A stretch of DNA of 64,000 bases from Aureibaculum algae. Its GTDB lineage: Bacteria; Bacteroidota; Bacteroidia; Flavobacteriales; Flavobacteriaceae. The DNA lies in the NCBI RefSeq assembly GCF_006065315.1, contig NZ_CP040749.1, positions 2,680,501 to 2,744,500 of the forward strand, read 5' to 3'. The notes below the pieces were generated by a model. It had not been told where the DNA came from. It saw nothing but the letters and a program-made list of their open reading frames with translations, and did not search any database. Both the position numbers and the translations under genes were made by a program. This document shows, piece after piece, positions 1-7,558 of this stretch (position 1 is its first letter; the number at the start of each line of letters is the position of its first letter).

Positions 1-101
1 AATAACACAGGGAAAACTTCGTTTCCTTGTACCGCATGTTTCTTACATAAATTATGTAAACCTAAAAAAAGTGCGGCCAATAAGCCCAAATACATCCACA
101 T
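1..101 (-). CDS. EamA/DMT-family transporter, N-terminal fragment
   Basis: This is a partial gene leaving the window at base 1. The minus strand from the ATG at 101 reads M-W-M-Y-L-G-L-L-A-A-L-F-L-G-L-H-N-L, followed by C-K-K-H-A-V and later V-F-P-V-L. It is one hydrophobic helix followed by a basic patch. This opening (a MxYLGLL helix, then KKHAxxxN) is typical of Bacteroidota EamA drug/metabolite transporters of about 300 residues with ten helices. A second ATG lies two codons in. An in-frame stop sits a short way upstream, so the start cannot lie much further out. Substrate cannot be predicted. Confidence 0.65.
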   Translation of the reverse strand, partial: MWMYLGLLAALFLGLHNLCKKHAVQGNEVFPVL

Positions 102-240
102 GCCGCGAATATAGTTTTTTAAGCCATTTTAGACTTGAAAAATGAAGTGTTTTTTTACCAAATTAAAGATCACAAAAAGTATCCTATTTTAAAGGGATAG
201 ACGTTAATTTACAACCCTAATTAATTTTCAAAATTATAAA

Positions 241-885
241 TTATTCAAATTTATAAGGCTGTTCTGCAGTTACGGAAGCATTTAGCAATTGATTAAAGGT
301 TCTAATGGTATTAAAATCCTTCGTTATAGCTTCAGATACTGCAATTCCTGAAATTCCTGTCGCTAAAATATCTGTAACATCTGCTGTGGTAATTCCACCA
401 ACACCAATTATGGGAGTTTCTGTTTTTAATGCTTTAAGTAGTGTAGTATATCCATCTAGCCCTAAAACAGAAGGTAGGTTTTCTTTAGTTGTGGTAAAAC
501 GAAAAGGACCTAAACTAATATAATCAACTTCTTTAGCAAGTAATGCTTCACAATCTTGCACTGTATTTGCCGTACCACCAATAAGCTGCCAAGTATATAA
601 GTGCTTTCTAGCTTCCGTAGCACTGGCGTCTGTTTTTCCCAAATGTACACCATCAGCTTTTACCGCTTTTGCTATTTTATAATTATCATTAATAATTAAT
701 CGCGTTTGAAAATGAGCTGTAATTTCTCTAGCCTCTTCAGCAAATTTCAGATACTTTTTTTCTGAAATATTCTTTAACCGTAATTGCACCAATTCAGAAC
801 CTGATGTACATGCTTTTTGGATATGCTCTAAATGGGCTGCTGGAGTAATGCCTTGAGAAATATAATGAAGTTTAGGTATAATCAT
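241..885 (-). CDS. thiE: Thiamine-phosphate synthase
   Basis: ThiE joins HMP-pyrophosphate and the thiazole phosphate to give thiamine monophosphate in the cytoplasm. The 214-residue length is normal for this TIM barrel. Visible signatures are Q-L-R-L-K near residue 36 (pyrophosphate region), L-I-I-N-D-N-Y (the conserved ND), D-G-V-H-L-G-K near residue 80, S-L-G-P-F with T-T-T-K (the GPxxxTxTK motif) and I-G-V-G-G-I near residue 162. The other thi genes are not next to it, and I see no TPP riboswitch in the 50-base leader upstream. The gene stands alone between the EamA transporter and a helicase-like gene. Some Bacteroidota carry a second, stand-alone ThiE/TenI copy, so TenI is the only real alternative. 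Confidence 0.92.
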   Translation of the reverse strand: MIIPKLHYISQGITPAAHLEHIQKACTSGSELVQLRLKNISEKKYLKFAEEAREITAHFQTRLIINDNYKIAKAVKADGVHLGKTDASATEARKHLYTWQLIGGTANTVQDCEALLAKEVDYISLGPFRFTTTKENLPSVLGLDGYTTLLKALKTETPIIGVGGITTADVTDILATGISGIAVSEAITKDFNTIRTFNQLLNASVTAEQPYKFE

Positions 886-936
886 AGTTGTGTATTATAG
901 AAAAATAAAGCTATACAAAGAGCTATTTTTTTAATC

Positions 937-1548
937 CTAAATAGAAATTGTTTTTGAGTGTTCCATAAAACTAGACTTAAAACGTTTTAAAACGGAATGT
1001 GTTTTTTCTGAGTAAAACACATACTGGCATTTAGTAATACTCTGAGTCACTGTCAAAAAGGCATCATACGACGAACTTTTAGATAAAAAATCAGCATTAT
1101 CTAAGCTAAAGAGTTGTAATTGTGAGGTGTTTACCCCATTTAATAAAAATAACTTTTTTAATGTTCTTGGCGTAGAAATAAGAATATCTACACCTTCATA
1201 AATTTCTGACTTTTGCACATCAATATGAAGCTGATCGTATCCCACATAAACACGTAGTCCACTGTTTTTTGTGAATTTTAAAAAAGCATCATACATGGCT
1301 AAGGCTATTTCCTTATTTTCAACCAAAACCATGGCTCTAGGTGAATCTCCTTTGGGTTCAAAATTTAACTTTTGCAAGGTGGTAAGAATCAGAGTGGTTG
1401 TTTTTCCACTATCTATTGGAGCCAATGCATAAAGATTTGCACCACTTTTTATAACAGGAATACTCTTGCTTTGAAATGGAGTAGGAGTACTAATTTTTTG
1501 AATTTCTAACTTCTCTTGAATGTCGGAATGTAATTTTTTAAAAGGCAT
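937..1548 (-). CDS. Single-domain, degenerate DEAD-box helicase-like protein
   Basis: The 203 residues cover only the first RecA-like domain of a DEAD-box RNA helicase. A Q-motif-like T-P-T-P-F-Q-S-K-S-I-P lies at about residues 21-31. The P-loop A-P-I-D-S-G-K-T-T is at about 44-52, where classical enzymes have A-x-T-G-x-G-K-T. A T-P-R-T-L (motif Ib) follows near 127, and L-D-N-A-D replaces D-E-A-D near 150. Motif III (SAT) is not recognisable, and the second RecA domain (motifs IV-VI) is absent. The reading frame is clean, so it is a maintained short protein rather than an obvious fragment. Without the motif II glutamate and domain 2 it is unlikely to unwind RNA; a nucleotide- or RNA-binding accessory role is inference. 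Confidence 0.72.
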   Translation of the reverse strand: MPFKKLHSDIQEKLEIQKISTPTPFQSKSIPVIKSGANLYALAPIDSGKTTTLILTTLQKLNFEPKGDSPRAMVLVENKEIALAMYDAFLKFTKNSGLRVYVGYDQLHIDVQKSEIYEGVDILISTPRTLKKLFLLNGVNTSQLQLFSLDNADFLSKSSSYDAFLTVTQSITKCQYVFYSEKTHSVLKRFKSSFMEHSKTISI

Positions 1549-1579
1549 AGAAACTAATAAGATTACTTTTTAGTGTAAG

Positions 1580-1614
1580 TTCGAGTGCCATGCAATTTTG
1601 CTGGTATCGAGAAC
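1580..1614 (+). repeat. Possible relic half-unit of the 53-56 kb palindromic repeat
   Basis: TTCGAGTG followed 16 bases later by GTATCGAGAAC matches the two most conserved words of the left arm of the repeat family at 53.3-55.9 kb, where the same words are separated by about 20 bases. The middle is not conserved. It lies in the leader of the helicase-like gene. Only 19 bases are matched, so this may be chance. Confidence 0.25.
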
Positions 1615-1624
1615 ATAATTAAGG

Positions 1625-1632
1625 CAAATATA
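1625..1632 (-). promoter_or_regulatory. Putative -7 box (TATATTTG) for the helicase-like gene
   Basis: The minus strand reads TATATTTG, a full match to the Bacteroidota -7 consensus TAnnTTTG, about 77 bases upstream of the start codon at 1548. No clear TTG -33 element was found at the expected distance. A hairpin with arms AAATGCTC/GAGCATTT (1638-1668) sits just upstream of it. Confidence 0.35.
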
Positions 1633-1831
1633 CTACTAAATGCTCGTTTTTTTTTCTATTGAGCATTTATAGATGGTAATTTTCTGGACAAATGACTCAA
1701 AGGTTATTTATCAAATAAAAAAGAAACAACAAGTTCGTAAACTATTGCGTAACTTTAATGACAATTATTCTTTTCATATCAAACGGGTTAATGACTTCAT
1801 TCGTTATTTACAAGATTAAGAAAAGTGAGGT

Positions 1832-3079
1832 ATGGTACTCAAATTTATGAAAAGAATTCATCAAAAATCAGGAACTATGTTACAAAATGTTTTATTAGAA
1901 CGTGAAATATACGCATCAGAAGAGCATAAAATGATGCAAGCCATGATTCAAGATTTCATTAAAAATGAAATTATTGACCATCTCGATGATTGGGAGAAAA
2001 AAGGAATGGTTCCAAGAGAACTTTGGGAACGTGCCGGTGCATTGGGTTTACTGTGTATGGATATGCCTGAAAACTATGGTGGAAGTGGACTGGATTTTAG
2101 CTTTAACGCCCTGTTTATTGAAGAAATGGCGAAAGAAGGCATCACAGGACCCGGTTTTTCATTGCATTCAGATATTGTTGCTCCCTATCTTTTAAAATAT
2201 GGTACTGAGGCTCAAAAGCAAAAATACCTGCCACTTATGGCAACAGGCAAATTCATAACATCTATTGGCATGACGGAACCTAACTGTGGTAGCGATCTTA
2301 AAGCCATCAAAACAACGGCGGTAAAGAAAGGCGATCATTATATGGTAAATGGACAAAAAACATTTATAACCAATGGTTTTATGTGCGATATGTCTATTGT
2401 CGCTGTAAAAACGAATTCGGGTACAGAAAAAGAGGGTGTGTCGTTGTTAATTATGGAAAGTAGTTATGAAGGTTTTGAAAAAGGAATTCCTTTCAAGAAA
2501 ATAGGAATGAAAGCCCAAGATACTTGTGAATTATTTTTTGATAATGTAAAAGTGCCTAAAGAAAATTTATTAGGAGAAGAAGGATTGGGATTTAAAATTA
2601 TGATGACCGAATTGGCTAGAGAACGTTTAACTGTAGCACTTAATGCTATTGGTGGGGCAGAAGGAGCTATAGAAAAAACAATTGCCTATACATCTACAAG
2701 AACCGCTTTTAAACAACCCATTGCTGGATTTCAAAATACACAATTTAAACTTGCAGAATGCACTTCACAATTACAAATACATCAAACTTTTTTAGATCGC
2801 TGTACGCTATTATTAGCAGCCCATCAACTGACGTCAGAAAGTGCCTCCATCGCAAAGTATTCAGCAACAGAAATGCATGGTAACGTAGTAGATGAATGCC
2901 TGCAATTGTTTGGTGGTTATGGATATATATGGGATTACCCAATTGCTCGAATGTATGCCGATAATAGAGTCGCAAGAATTTACGCAGGCACCAATGAAAT
3001 CATGAAAATATTGATTGCTCGTGGCTTATTTAAAGAATTGTTCCAAGAGCTAAAAAAAGCCAAGAAAAAGCCTTTTTAG
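1832..3079 (+). CDS. Acyl-CoA dehydrogenase
   Basis: FAD-dependent acyl-CoA dehydrogenase acting in fatty acid or branched-chain acyl-CoA oxidation. The alpha-beta-alpha layout is visible: an N-terminal helical domain, S-I-G-M-T-E-P-N-C-G-S-D at about residues 147-158 (FAD/substrate signature 1), the beta domain with M-V-N-G-Q-K-T-F-I-T-N-G, and signature 2 Q-L-F-G-G-Y-G-Y near 362, followed by Y-A-G-T-N-E-I in which the glutamate region resembles the catalytic base segment. The encoded 415 residues are slightly long. The ATG at 1875 would remove 15 residues that are not typical of the family, so the true start may be there. It is monocistronic and faces a convergent oxidoreductase gene. Substrate chain length cannot be read from sequence. 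Confidence 0.9.
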   Translation: MVLKFMKRIHQKSGTMLQNVLLEREIYASEEHKMMQAMIQDFIKNEIIDHLDDWEKKGMVPRELWERAGALGLLCMDMPENYGGSGLDFSFNALFIEEMAKEGITGPGFSLHSDIVAPYLLKYGTEAQKQKYLPLMATGKFITSIGMTEPNCGSDLKAIKTTAVKKGDHYMVNGQKTFITNGFMCDMSIVAVKTNSGTEKEGVSLLIMESSYEGFEKGIPFKKIGMKAQDTCELFFDNVKVPKENLLGEEGLGFKIMMTELARERLTVALNAIGGAEGAIEKTIAYTSTRTAFKQPIAGFQNTQFKLAECTSQLQIHQTFLDRCTLLLAAHQLTSESASIAKYSATEMHGNVVDECLQLFGGYGYIWDYPIARMYADNRVARIYAGTNEIMKILIARGLFKELFQELKKAKKKPF

Positions 3080-3129
3080 CCAATAAAGAAGTTGTAATAC
3101 ACTAAAACTTTGTAAAAATGAGAACAGAC

Positions 3130-4788
3130 CTATTTTTTTAAAACTTGTCCTTTTTCCTCTAAAGCATTTTTAAGCATTTCATAGTCCACATCTTGCACGG
3201 TCACATTGTTGTCAATAGCCAATACTGCTGCTACCGCTGAAGATTGACCTAAAATCATAAAAACAGGTTCCATTCGCATAGACCCAAAGGCAATATGACT
3301 TGACGATACACAAACTGGGACCAATAAATTTGTACACTCCTCCTTTTTTGGTACTAACGCACCGTATGAAATGGCATAAGGGCCTTTGGTGTTCACACCA
3401 ATATCACCTTCATTTTGAACAAAACCATCGGCTTTTATATACCGTTGCGTATTATGAGAATCCATAGTATAAGATCCCATTCCTACTGGATTTGGAGTGG
3501 GTCGTTTTTTTAACAATTCGTTTTCCGTCATTATAAATTGCCCTATCATTCTCCGTGCTTCCCTAACATATATTTGGTGTGGCCAGTTGCCATTATCTGT
3601 AAATTCGTCTTTTGCTAAACCCCATTTTTGCATTTCCATTTGAATATCCTTAGGTACCCTTGGGTCATTGGCTACAAACCAATAAAAGCCTTGTTGATAA
3701 TCTTCATGTTCCTTTATAATCTCTTTTCTGCGGTCGTACGAGGCTTCTGGATAATCATAATTCATTCCAATATTGTCACTACTCAAAGGACCATGGTTAT
3801 TGGTATCTGTTTTGTAATTGGGAATGCCATCAAATTTTTCAAAAAAATCATCGCGTCCCGTTGCCAATGATCTTGCTAATAATTCATATTGCAGCGGGTC
3901 ATAGTTTTCAGGCTTTGGAAACGGTACCCTGTTGGCTTCATGATTCGTCATGCATGTTCTAAAACAATAAGCCTGAATTTTATCATCACCATCATGTTTA
4001 TTTCCAGGAGATACTGTAGAAATTCTTGGCAATACACCACTTGTGGAATCACCAGGAACTACATAAGGTGAAATATCAGATAAAAACCAATGTTTATGAT
4101 GTAAAACACCTGTTTGAACACCATTCCATTCTTCATTATATACACTTCCAGCTTCTCTACCTACATGATAACTTACACCTGCGGCTGCCATTAAATCACC
4201 CTCATACGTAGCATCTAAGAATACCTTTCCAGAATATGTTTTACCACTCAAGGTGGTTATTGATATAATTTTCCCATTTTCAACTTTAACTCCATTTTGA
4301 CGATTAAGCCATTCATCTCTCTCTACTTGAATACCATATTCTTTAACAAAATCTTCAAAAATAAGCTCAGCCACATGTGGTTCAAATATCCACATGGTGC
4401 GACTTTCACCATCCATGGCTCTTGTACCTTGGCCTTTATTACCATACGCCTCTTTTGGTTGCCAATTCCATGCTTCTTTGGTGTTGTAATACAAATAAAC
4501 CCTATGATAAAAATCTCTCGACAACCCTCCAATAACACTTTTATCACCGGTATCAGTCCATCCTAGACCACCAGAAGTTAACCCACCTAAATGGATATCA
4601 GGCGAAACTACAATAACAGATTTACCAGATTTTTTAGCTTCTACCGCTGCAATAATGGCTGCAGAAGTACCTCCATAAATAATGATATCTGCAGTCGAAT
4701 CAGAAGCTTTATTTTGGCTAATTATTGCATTTGGAAACGTTAATAATAAGGTTAGGAACAAGACGAAAACGTAGGTGATTTTTCTCAT
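3130..4788 (-). CDS. Secreted FAD-dependent oxidoreductase
   Basis: The 552-residue protein starts with a basic and hydrophobic signal peptide (M-R-K-I then a run of V/F/L, ending near I-I-S-Q-N). A dinucleotide-binding fold follows immediately: I-I-Y-G-G-T-S-A-A-I-I-A-A-V at about residues 36-49, then G-G-L-T-S-G-G-L-G near 68. This arrangement is the FAD_oxidored family, often found in polysaccharide-utilisation loci and sometimes annotated as xanthan lyase-associated. The C-terminal A-F-G-S-M-R-M-E-P-V-F is also typical. Expected location is the periplasm or the cell surface. The substrate is unknown, and there are no neighbouring SusCD genes to suggest a glycan. Confidence 0.82.
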   Translation of the reverse strand: MRKITYVFVLFLTLLLTFPNAIISQNKASDSTADIIIYGGTSAAIIAAVEAKKSGKSVIVVSPDIHLGGLTSGGLGWTDTGDKSVIGGLSRDFYHRVYLYYNTKEAWNWQPKEAYGNKGQGTRAMDGESRTMWIFEPHVAELIFEDFVKEYGIQVERDEWLNRQNGVKVENGKIISITTLSGKTYSGKVFLDATYEGDLMAAAGVSYHVGREAGSVYNEEWNGVQTGVLHHKHWFLSDISPYVVPGDSTSGVLPRISTVSPGNKHDGDDKIQAYCFRTCMTNHEANRVPFPKPENYDPLQYELLARSLATGRDDFFEKFDGIPNYKTDTNNHGPLSSDNIGMNYDYPEASYDRRKEIIKEHEDYQQGFYWFVANDPRVPKDIQMEMQKWGLAKDEFTDNGNWPHQIYVREARRMIGQFIMTENELLKKRPTPNPVGMGSYTMDSHNTQRYIKADGFVQNEGDIGVNTKGPYAISYGALVPKKEECTNLLVPVCVSSSHIAFGSMRMEPVFMILGQSSAVAAVLAIDNNVTVQDVDYEMLKNALEEKGQVLKK

Positions 4789-4892
4789 AACCCAAAGATA
4801 CTAAATACTAAGTACAATGGTATCATTTAGCTTACACTGGACGTAACTCACATCGTAAAAAGAAATTATAATTAAATTTAAAACATTATTAA

Positions 4893-5633
4893 TTAAGACT
4901 TTATCTTAATTGACTTCAACTTAATTATACCTAAAAAATTCAATAGTTTTATAATCAAATAGGTGAGATCTACCTCATACCATTTTACACCAAAATTGGC
5001 TCTACTTGCATATTTATGATGGTTATTATGGTAGCCTTCACCCATCATTAAAAAATCAAAACGAAAGAGATTCTTACTCGTATTTTTCATTTTAAAATTC
5101 ACATAACCATAAATATGACCGAACCAATTAATAATAACCCCATGAATAGGTGCCATTAAAAATGCGACAGGCAACAATAACCATTGCCATAAAGCTGTGG
5201 TAAAGAAAACGAAAAACAAGGTATAAAGTACCAACCACAATACTCTAGAAAAGCGTGAGCTAGCGAAATTATCAAACCCTTTCCATTGCGGAACGTTTTT
5301 GGTAAAACGCTCTTCAATAGTGATGCGTTCTTTATTAATATCTTGGTAAATGGTTTTTGTTTTCCACATCATCGCAAATAAATTGGCATCATAAGAGGGC
5401 GAGTGCGGATCTTTTTCTGTATCGGTATAAGCATGATGAATACGATGCATGATGCCATAACCATATGCACTTAAATAACTAGAACCTTGAAAAATCCAAG
5501 TTAACACAAATGTAATACGTTCCATGGTTTTAGACATGGTAAAAACTTGATGAGCGGCATAGCGATGTAAAAAGAAAGACTGAAAAAACAGACTTCCATA
5601 CCAGAGCACTAGAACGAAGATAATTATCGTCAT
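4893..5633 (-). CDS. Acyl-CoA/acyl-lipid desaturase (delta-9 type)
   Basis: Integral-membrane di-iron fatty acid desaturase. All three histidine boxes are visible: H-R-Y-A-A-H at about residues 23-28 (HX4H), H-R-I-H-H-A-Y-T-D at about 64-72 (HXXHH) and H-N-N-H-H-K-Y-A near 202-209 (HXXHH). The second and third box types, with D-P-H-S-P following, match stearoyl-CoA desaturase-like enzymes. Hydrophobic segments lie near residues 1-18, 38-58 and 140-175. The 246-residue length is normal for short bacterial versions. A Crp/Fnr regulator gene lies 99 bases upstream on the same strand, so regulation in response to membrane or redox state is plausible but not shown. Confidence 0.9.
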   Translation of the reverse strand: MTIIIFVLVLWYGSLFFQSFFLHRYAAHQVFTMSKTMERITFVLTWIFQGSSYLSAYGYGIMHRIHHAYTDTEKDPHSPSYDANLFAMMWKTKTIYQDINKERITIEERFTKNVPQWKGFDNFASSRFSRVLWLVLYTLFFVFFTTALWQWLLLPVAFLMAPIHGVIINWFGHIYGYVNFKMKNTSKNLFRFDFLMMGEGYHNNHHKYASRANFGVKWYEVDLTYLIIKLLNFLGIIKLKSIKIKS

Positions 5634-5732
5634 AACTTTTTTTCAAAGATAATTTGATAATCTGAGCTAAACAATGAACCCAAATCAATTAATGACATGT
5701 TATGGAAAGCTCAAAAAGAACAATAATTAATC

Positions 5733-6302
5733 TTATAAACGTTTTCTAATCCTACTCAAGGCCTGTGCTGTAACCCCAATATAAGAACTGACATATTTTA
5801 AAGGCACTTCCTTTAAAAGTTCTGGACGGTCCTTAAACAATTTCATATAGCGTTCTTCTGCCGATAAATTCAATAAGTTCTGTTCGCGTTTAGATTTTAT
5901 TAAAAAGAGACGTTCAGCAGTCAATCTACCTATCAGATTTCCTATTTGTGTTGTTTTATAAACGTCTTGTAAATCATTATAACTAATACTCACAAGTGTA
6001 GTTTCTGTAAGTGCCTGAAGTTCATAAGCCGAAGGTTTCTGTGTCAAAAACGAATCATAAGCACTAATAAACTGATTTTCAAAACTAAAGCCGAAAGTGA
6101 TTTCTTTTTCTGGATTTTCTTTTGGAATATATAAGCGTACCACACCAGATTCAATAAAAGAGATATGATTTTCTATTTCATTGAGTTTTAAAAACACTGT
6201 TTTCTTTGGGATAACCCTTCGATGTAGTTTTGACATAAAAAACTCCCAATCAAATTTAGAGAGGGTAGCAATTTGATCTAAGTGAGCTTTTATTTGTTCC
6301 AA
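5733..6302 (-). CDS. Crp/Fnr-family transcriptional regulator
   Basis: The 189-residue protein has an N-terminal cyclic-nucleotide-binding-like beta roll (residues about 20-110, with I-E-S-G-V-V-R-L-Y and F-E-N-Q-F-I). A short C-terminal DNA-binding part ends in Y-V-S-S-Y-I-G-V-T-A-Q-A-L-S-R-I-R-K, a recognition helix typical of Bacteroidota Crp-like regulators. There are no Fnr-type N-terminal cysteines and no clear cAMP phosphate-binding cassette, so the ligand is unknown. Its neighbour downstream on the same strand is a fatty acid desaturase, a possible target. Confidence 0.87.
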   Translation of the reverse strand: MEQIKAHLDQIATLSKFDWEFFMSKLHRRVIPKKTVFLKLNEIENHISFIESGVVRLYIPKENPEKEITFGFSFENQFISAYDSFLTQKPSAYELQALTETTLVSISYNDLQDVYKTTQIGNLIGRLTAERLFLIKSKREQNLLNLSAEERYMKLFKDRPELLKEVPLKYVSSYIGVTAQALSRIRKRL

Positions 6303-6376
6303 AACTTTTAATGATAGTTATTTAGCTTACAAATATAAGTTTTCTCTGTAGTTTTTTATCTTATTTTTTCAACTTA

Positions 6377-7345
6377 CTATTCCGCCTTATCCCAAGCTTC
6401 TTGTAAATACTCCAAGTCCTTTTTTATCTTACTAAAAACCTCTTTTTGGGGCATCGTAATTTTATCACGTCCTTGTTCAGCACCACCCAAATCATACTCA
6501 ACATGTAATGAAACAGGTACATTGATTTTATATTTTTTAAGTAATGAAAAATAACGATTAAAATCAACCATACCTTCCCCTAAAGGCACATTTATGGGCT
6601 CCCATTTACCATCTACAACGCCCCACTTTACATCTTTAATTACAATAGAATTAATTAACGGTTTTATCCGACGTAATCCCAGCTCCCAACACTCACCACC
6701 TTCAATAACAGCATGCCTGATATCGTATTGGCTTCCCATAAATTTGCCATTGGTGGCTTCTTAAATAGGAAGGAGATCCCAGATTGGTGCACCTACATTC
6801 ATTCCTGAATTATTTTGATAGCCTCCAATAAGTCCTAATTTTTCATTGAGTATTTCCAACTCTTTGGCTTGTCGTCCGTATAAGGCTTGACTTTCAGTAA
6901 TGGAGATATCTTCTGGGTACTTTAACCAATTGGTCCGATAATTAGTAAAACCTAAGGTACTTGCCGTTTCCAGCACTGTTTTTTGCACTGTATTGCTCGC
7001 ATCCCAAACATTGGTGGACATCATTTTAGGTTGCAGACCGTGTTTTTTCATAGCCTCCACCGCTTTCGGTAAATCCTCTTTTACATTTTCTGGCAACACA
7101 TGTCCTTTGGGGCGTACTGTCAAATCGATTCCATCAAATCCCATTTCCACAGCTGCGGCAGACATATCGTTATAATTAAGAAATTGTAGGTGTTTAGAAA
7201 ACAAATGCACATTGAGGGTTGTTGCTATTGACAAATCCATTTTTTCTAATCCATTTTGAAACGATAATAATGGAATAGAGGCAAGCCCCAGTGCTGAAAG
7301 TTTGGCAAATTCCCTTCTAGAATAATTAGTTGAATCTGTACTCAT
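6377..7345 (-). pseudogene. Sugar phosphate isomerase/epimerase, interrupted by an in-frame stop
   Basis: Two open segments (6761-7345 and 6377-6739) lie in the same reading frame and together make one xylose-isomerase-like TIM-barrel protein of about 320 residues. The first part begins with a twin-arginine-type signal, S-R-R-E-F-A-K-L-S-A-L-G-L, and contains M-G-F-D-G-I-D-L-T. It runs to G-A-P-I-W-D-L-L-P-I and a TAA at 6761-6763. The frame continues without shift into E-A-T-N-G-K-F-M-G-S-Q-Y-D-I-R-H, the expected next strand of the family, and to the metal-site segment S-L-H-V-E-Y-D. The loss is therefore a single nonsense change, or a small local rearrangement, and recent, because both halves remain well conserved. 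A sequencing error is the main alternative. Confidence 0.83.
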
Positions 7346-7558
7346 TTTGTGGTGTAATTAGTTTGTGATTTTATATGGTATGAAGTTAATTATTTTTGAT
7401 GGAATTTTCAAGTTTAGCATTGATTTTGAGCAATTTATATAAATTCTAAATTAAAGACAGTTTCAAATAGGATGACTGGTACTAGTATAAGGAAATAATG
7501 GAAGGGAAAGCTTCAATGATAAGAAACCTTGATGAGCTATCGGAAGCAAAACAAACCC

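Noticed and set aside
886..936. TPP riboswitch upstream of thiE
   Set aside because: Only about 50 bases lie between thiE and the next gene on the strand, and no CUGAGA-type or related conserved core was found.
4323..4566. Frames of 70-90 codons on either strand within the FAD oxidoreductase gene
   Set aside because: They lie fully inside a well-supported gene and lack family signatures.
6761..6763. TAA in the isomerase gene as a recoding site
   Set aside because: No known readthrough signal or selenocysteine context; TAA is the usual stop here. A nonsense mutation or read error is simpler.
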